Assembly: GCF_000699445.3 (NCBI RefSeq)
Contig: NC_067195.1
Coordinates: 22,025,287-22,089,286, forward strand
DNA: 64,000 nucleotides
Reading direction: 5' to 3'
Source of the DNA: Schistosoma haematobium
Taxonomy: Eukaryota > Platyhelminthes > Trematoda > Strigeidida > Schistosomatidae
Shown: piece after piece, positions 58,891 to 64,000 of the stretch
How positions within the stretch are numbered: the stretch's first letter is position 1
Layout: every line of letters starts with the position of its first letter
Program-made: the position numbers and the translations under genes
Notes under the pieces: generated by a model
Database searches by the model: none
What the model was told of the DNA's origin: nothing
What the model saw: the letters and a program-made list of their open reading frames with translations, nothing else

Positions 58891-58894
58891 GTTT

Positions 58895-61800
58895 CAATTG
58901 AGGGAGTTGAATTGCAATATCAAGCGTCTAAAAGTGGGAAATTTTTCAGTATGACTATCCCAAAGTAGCGTCCCTTGGGGTTCCAATAGAATACAAGTGG
59001 TGTTATGTTGAGCTTCACGGTGCATAAGTCTGTTGAATCGATGGCATAACTGTTTTGATCGTTTAACACATTTTACACTTCAACCCCAACTTGTGCTCCA
59101 AGATCTGCACAGGACTAAACTAGATTAGGATGAGCCTATCACTGCATACTGATCCACTACTAAACAAAATGGGTGAGCCTATCTGGGTTCTTTACACAAA
59201 CCGTTCATCCCACCTACCCTAAAATTAATTGTACACTATTAGTGGATAAATTGAGTATCCTTCGCGATGCCATGGCAAATATATGGGGCTGTTATGTATG
59301 TTTGTTAATAATCGAGTAATCATATCGCTGATGGAATGCTGCAAGAAAGTCTCTAGGTACTGCACTACTAGCGAATCACTAACGCACCCTTTTTTATCAG
59401 ATGCTTGTACATGCATTGCGGGAATCATCTGGCTACATCACGAGGCATGCTCTAACTTGGAATTCCGAAGGAAAACGGAAAAAGGGAAGATCAAATGATG
59501 CATTACACTGGGAATTGGTGGAAGACATCTAAATGTAAACAACTAAAAAGATTGCGAACACAAGTTCCAGCCAGCTTTAGAAATAAATACGAAGTTTTCA
59601 AGAAGGGAATGATAGTGACTAAGTGGCTGGAGGCTGTATAGGATTCAGAACAACCAGTTTCGTAATGATGCAGTAGACGTTGGCACCTACTCCGAGCTAA
59701 CGGTTAGAAGTAGATGTTTTTCAATTTAATTGTGTTAGAGTTGGTGCGTTTTTGGTCGTTTGCTGCTATTTTCGAACGCTGCACCTGAAATCAGTATGGT
59801 TTTATGTTTATTTATTCAGAAATAAGAGCAGCCAATTTAGAAACAGTCCATAGATTATCGAATTTCATATTCATGCTTGTTACAGGAGAACTGAAGACAT
59901 TTGGCGGATTAAAACCTTTTTATTGTACATTAATAGTTTAATGTGTTTTTGGATGTATTTGTTTTACTTAACTTTTAAACTCGTTTGTTTATATCATTAT
60001 TTCGGACATTTTGATTTCCCTTTGTCGTTGGTTTGGTATTTGGCAGTTTTGCTCCAGGAACCTGCAAAATTGAAGGTTTGCTTTGTAATTGTTATAATTA
60101 ATGTTGTTAGAACGACATTTGGTCGACTATTTGTGAACTGCGAATAAATTTGGTATCTAAATTAGAGTTTGGTCCTGTTGTTAATTTGGGTTCGTAATTT
60201 ACAAATAGATCGATAGTCCTTACTTCAGTAACTGGAACGAGCGAAAATTGGACGTAACAATGCTACCCTACCTAAAGTTTGTAATTCGGAGATGTGTGGT
60301 GGCATTGGGCCACACAGTCTTCAAAGCTGAAACGAGACGACCGGGAAAAAATATTCAACATTTAACGCGGGGAAAAACCCAACAGTGGAGGGCGCGGGAA
60401 CAGCAAAATAGGATTAAAAGTTGGTGCTCAGGTATATAACTACCCGACAGGTGCAAGACAGTTGGAAAGGACAAAAGAGAAACTTCCATTCTGGAGACTT
60501 AGTATGAGTAGGTGGTAGGTCAAAATCAAACATGGGGTCACTCGATATAATACATGATATTAATTTCAGTCAGGACAGGCCTGTGAGAGCAGTGTATTTG
60601 AAAAATTAGGACACAGACTTTACGCTCTTAGATAGTCCAGCTTCTGATTATAACACCCCTTGATCGGTGCCAAAATTCAAATAACATACAGAATCACCAA
60701 CAAACGTTCCAGAACATTCCCAGGAATTTCGACAGATGACTACTGACATTAGATTCTGAATATAACCCAACGTTCACGTCACATAGCCTATCAGGTATAA
60801 AGGTAACAGAATCATTAACATCATTATGATGCACCGTCTTAGTAATAATATTTTATTTCCATATAAAAATGTTACAGGAGGCATGCCAGTTTACAGGCTG
60901 GATGAAAATTCTAAAAACGTTACTTGCTTCACTGTAATAAGTTGCTCATTTAGGTTGGTACGTATTGGGACAGAAACAAGAGATAAGTTTGCTCACTTAA
61001 ATATATGAATGATGTTATGATCAATAATAACTTGTAGCAGGTTACGCCATCTTTACAGGCATAACCAATAATCGAAAACATGGGTTTACAGATAAGATAC
61101 CACTTAGCTAATATTGTTATGTACCAACGAGAATTTATAATGGTAAGTGTTGGGATCCACCAATGAACTAATTCTACACATATATTTTTATTATACAATT
61201 GTCAAGTAGCTAAACTATATACATTTATATTTCTCTTATTGTAAGCTTCATTTTGATTTATAGACCATTATTATGCGCTTTGCCACTCTTAAGTTATGCC
61301 CAGTTTATTAATTATAGTCTCCCGCAATTACAACCACCTTCCGGTTTGACCTTGTACAAATGTTATGTTCTATTTGTGATGTGATGTGTTCTCTTTGGCT
61401 TGTATATAAACCCAGTATATTTGAAATGTATTATTTATATCGCGGAAGCCGAAATTGAACTTGACAGGTAGGGAAAGGGACCAATTGTAACTCTAGGTCG
61501 TTCGCCAAGGAGTGGGAGACATTTGTTGGTCGTATAAGTCCTCATGTCTAAATTTGACAGTCATATTCACGGAATCATATAAGTTGTGGACATAACAAAG
61601 GTAATTAAATAAATAAAACCAGTGAAAAATTTTGAAAGGATATTGATTCAGATAAACCATACATTCACCATTTGCTGACTCGGAAAAAGCTATATAACGT
61701 CAAGAACACTGTGTCTCTACTTGATCCAGAACTTTATTATTTTTAGCAAATCTGGTTCAAGTTTATCGAACGACGATAATTGGCAACAACTTTCGAATAA

Positions 61801-64000
61801 TGATGCATAGAAACGTACAAACTTGTGTAGAGATGGTATTAGGAAGTATATCTAGGTACGAAATAAGTAAAATATATCTGGAAAACATTTGTCCATACAG
61901 GTACAGTCGCTGACAATAACAGTGCGTAGTTCAACCAATCTTCAGGCAGAAAAAGCCACCCTAGCAATCCAAGACAAAGGTATAGCACTCTGAGTTGACA
62001 GAGAAATGAATATTCAGACTATGTACTGATGTATAGGAAACGGAAATCAAAGACTTTAATAAAACCAAGGAGTTGAGTATGACTCAAAATCTGTAGAATA
62101 TATATCAGTAACTGCAAACAAACTAAATTGTGGACATAATGTAGGTTAATACGGTGTGCAATGTTAGCATCAAATTTAAAAATAATGAAGAAATAACTGT
62201 ATTTGCAATCTATGAATGATAGAACTTTCACATCCAAACACACACACACATGAATACTATAATAGTCGCTGCAAATAACTCATAGCCGGTTGATCAGGAT
62301 ACGTGATTAAGATCTTTGATTGCAAGGAACCTCAAATTAGTGACAAACGTTAGGTTTTACTATTAGAAAATGTCGTCACTGCGCGTAGGGAAAATGCCAT
62401 TTGACCAATACGTGTAATCATTAAATTAAGGAACACCGATTCTTACTGATGATAACGAACGATAAAACTAGTTGCCAAACCAATGGTAAAAAATAAATGA
62501 TAAAAATCAAAGTCATGAAAATATTACCAACAATGTACGACGCTACAAATCGGTAATAATGTGAACTAATGTGCGAGTAAAGACTCCTGAATTTCGCCAC
62601 TCGAACACTTCCCTCTACGTATCTATATTCAGCCACAGTTGACGTATGAACGCCAAATCAATAAATTTCATCACTGCCGAATAATGGATAGTACTGCCAG
62701 TATGTTTACTCCTTGAAGAAGACTCAAAGCCATAGCTGCTGGCACGTAACCTTACTTGCCTGAAATAAATGCATCCACTTATAATTAGAACATCCTCAAA
62801 TATCCGACAAATTCACCATAACTGGTTCAGTTGAGAGGCTGATGCAATCACTGGACTTTACCAATGACCAAAAAGTATCCTGATTCAAGAACACGGCACA
62901 AGGCAGTCAACTGATGTACATTAGCTTGTTACAAGGGTATTTCACTCTAATTTGCAAGGAAAATGGTATGACGGATATGAACTTTTATAGATCAGGAACA
63001 TCTCATCCAAACTTTTCGGAAACACTACAAGTGAAGGTTACACATGAGAGCAAACTGTTCTGTGGTTTGAAGCTAGGGTTTACAAAAGACAAACACTGGT
63101 TTACAGCTATTGTGTTAAAGTAATAGAGCTAGACACCAATCCAGCATCACGCACCGATTCCAGGTCACTCTAGGTGTTTCAACACCCTAGCAGGCCGTCT
63201 GTTATACAAGAATTCTCAAACTCTGGGACCAATGGGATACGAATACTTGCTAGTTAAAAGGGTTGACATTTACAATGACAGTTTATAACGAGTTAAATAA
63301 TTCGAGTTTCTCCAGCAACACCTAACTACCACTGATGATATTAGGGGTGGGTTTCGCCGAATAATTTCTTACCTTGCCAAAATAATACTTGAAGGCTGAA
63401 ACAAATTGCACTCAAGATGAACAGTCGGTATTTTGAGTACCATACAGATCCACCTCAGATCATCAACCATCAATTGTGTCAATTGACGCCCTCTTAGAAA
63501 ATCTTGTTCCAACAATCTAATTCGCTTAGATTGAAGACAGGTATGTTGATGCCTGGGTACCTGAGACATTTATGCCTTTCTTGAAACCCTCAGACTTGTC
63601 GTATCTCCTATCCCGAGAAGAGTTTTGAATTTGTAAGAATAAGAAAAGAAACGAACTTACATGATAATCGTCACAGAAATCCACGAGAACCTCCAAAGAA
63701 TACTTCAGTGAATAAACCTACATATGAATTCTCACCTACCTGTTAACAAAAAGGGGCATTTTGATCATTCTTTCTCAGCAGATGCCTCTTTCAGAATGTT
63801 TGTAAACCACTGGGTTTGAGTCCATTGTTCATCTGATTTTCTAAAATCACATGTGTTCAACAGCGGTATATAGGATGGCAGCGCCAAATAACGAGACGAA
63901 GGGCGAAAAAGGTCTTTCCGATGGTTTTCTGGAGTGATAATTGTTCTCAAATAATATTCACAGTGTTAAAATAGAGGAGAGAGTTTTATATGTTGGTTAT
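58895..64000. other. No recognisable gene
   Basis: Short ORFs only (for example 59283-59498, 60248-60439, 62914-63123), none with family features. The stretch 59700-60500 is less AT-rich and includes a possible LTR-like end (GGACGTAACA near 60251-60260). TATATAAA at about 61402 with GC-richer flanks also looks like repeat-derived DNA, but I cannot assign a family. A short (CA)n tract lies near 62236. Confidence 0.4.

Larger units (their letters stand above)
53647..58894 (+). mobile_element. Ty3/gypsy element of the CsRn1 clade (Boudicca/Saci-like)
   Basis: 5240 bp between LTR outer edges, flanked by a 4-bp GTTT target duplication (53647-53650 and 58891-58894). The order is LTR, tRNA-Trp-type primer site, Gag with CHCC knuckle, protease, RT, RNase H, integrase, polypurine tract, LTR. 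CHCC Gag knuckles and tRNA-Trp priming are the published marks of the CsRn1 clade in trematodes. The LTRs read as identical over 320 bp, indicating recent insertion, yet Gag and Pol each carry a frameshift, so this copy is not autonomous unless those are sequencing errors. Confidence 0.92.

Noticed and set aside
60180..60480. Another LTR ending near 60260
   Set aside because: A terminal GTAACA and some resemblance to the end of the BEL LTR were seen, but there is no matching start, partner LTR or coding sequence.

Overview
The window looks like a flatworm genome, most likely a schistosome or close relative. This rests on three things: AT-rich DNA with long (AT)n tracts; a Ty3/gypsy element of the CsRn1 clade (tRNA-Trp-type primer site and CHCC Gag knuckle); and tRNA-derived SINE-like repeats carrying decayed hammerhead cores, as in the schistosome SM-alpha family. 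The species is inference; no rRNA, tRNA or mitochondrial marker is present.

Region 1 (1-16593) is a head-to-tail array of a BEL/Pao-type LTR retroelement: five 685-bp LTRs (the first cut by the window edge) alternating with four internal regions, unit length 3985 bp (3986 in the last unit). The internal region has no reverse transcriptase or recognisable protease. In their place, in frame, is roughly the N-terminal half of actin (about 195 codons). It is fused upstream to a Gag-position coiled-coil segment and downstream to the Pao RNase H region, followed by zinc-binding, DDE and DUF5641-type integrase pieces. The actin part has lost nucleotide-binding residues, and the integrase is broken by single-base shifts in homopolymers, some shared by all copies and some copy-specific. 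This captured-actin element is the most unusual thing in the window.

Region 2 (16594-26134) has no convincing gene. It holds a diverged solo LTR related to the gypsy element further right (19627-19952) and, on the minus strand, a Penelope-like element remnant with a GIY-YIG endonuclease domain (about 23398-24360).

Region 3 (26135-49371, + strand) is one host gene in at least 15 exons, encoding about 1372 residues of a von Willebrand factor A-domain protein of the VWA3A/VWA3B type. All the junctions I assign are GT-AG and keep one frame. It has three related modules, each a WL-x-x-x-G-L-K-like motif followed by a vWA domain. Only the last vWA domain has a canonical DTSGS metal site. The 5' exons are not identified. 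Its introns contain an 84-bp terminal inverted-repeat element, SINE-like copies with dead hammerhead cores, and AT microsatellites.

Region 4 (53647-58894) is a CsRn1-clade Ty3/gypsy element with two LTRs that read as identical, a GTTT target duplication, a polypurine tract, Gag, protease, RT, RNase H and a canonical D-D-35-E integrase. It is broken by two single-base frameshifts, in addition to the Gag-Pol frame change. The flanks (49384-53646 and 58895-64000) show no recognisable gene.
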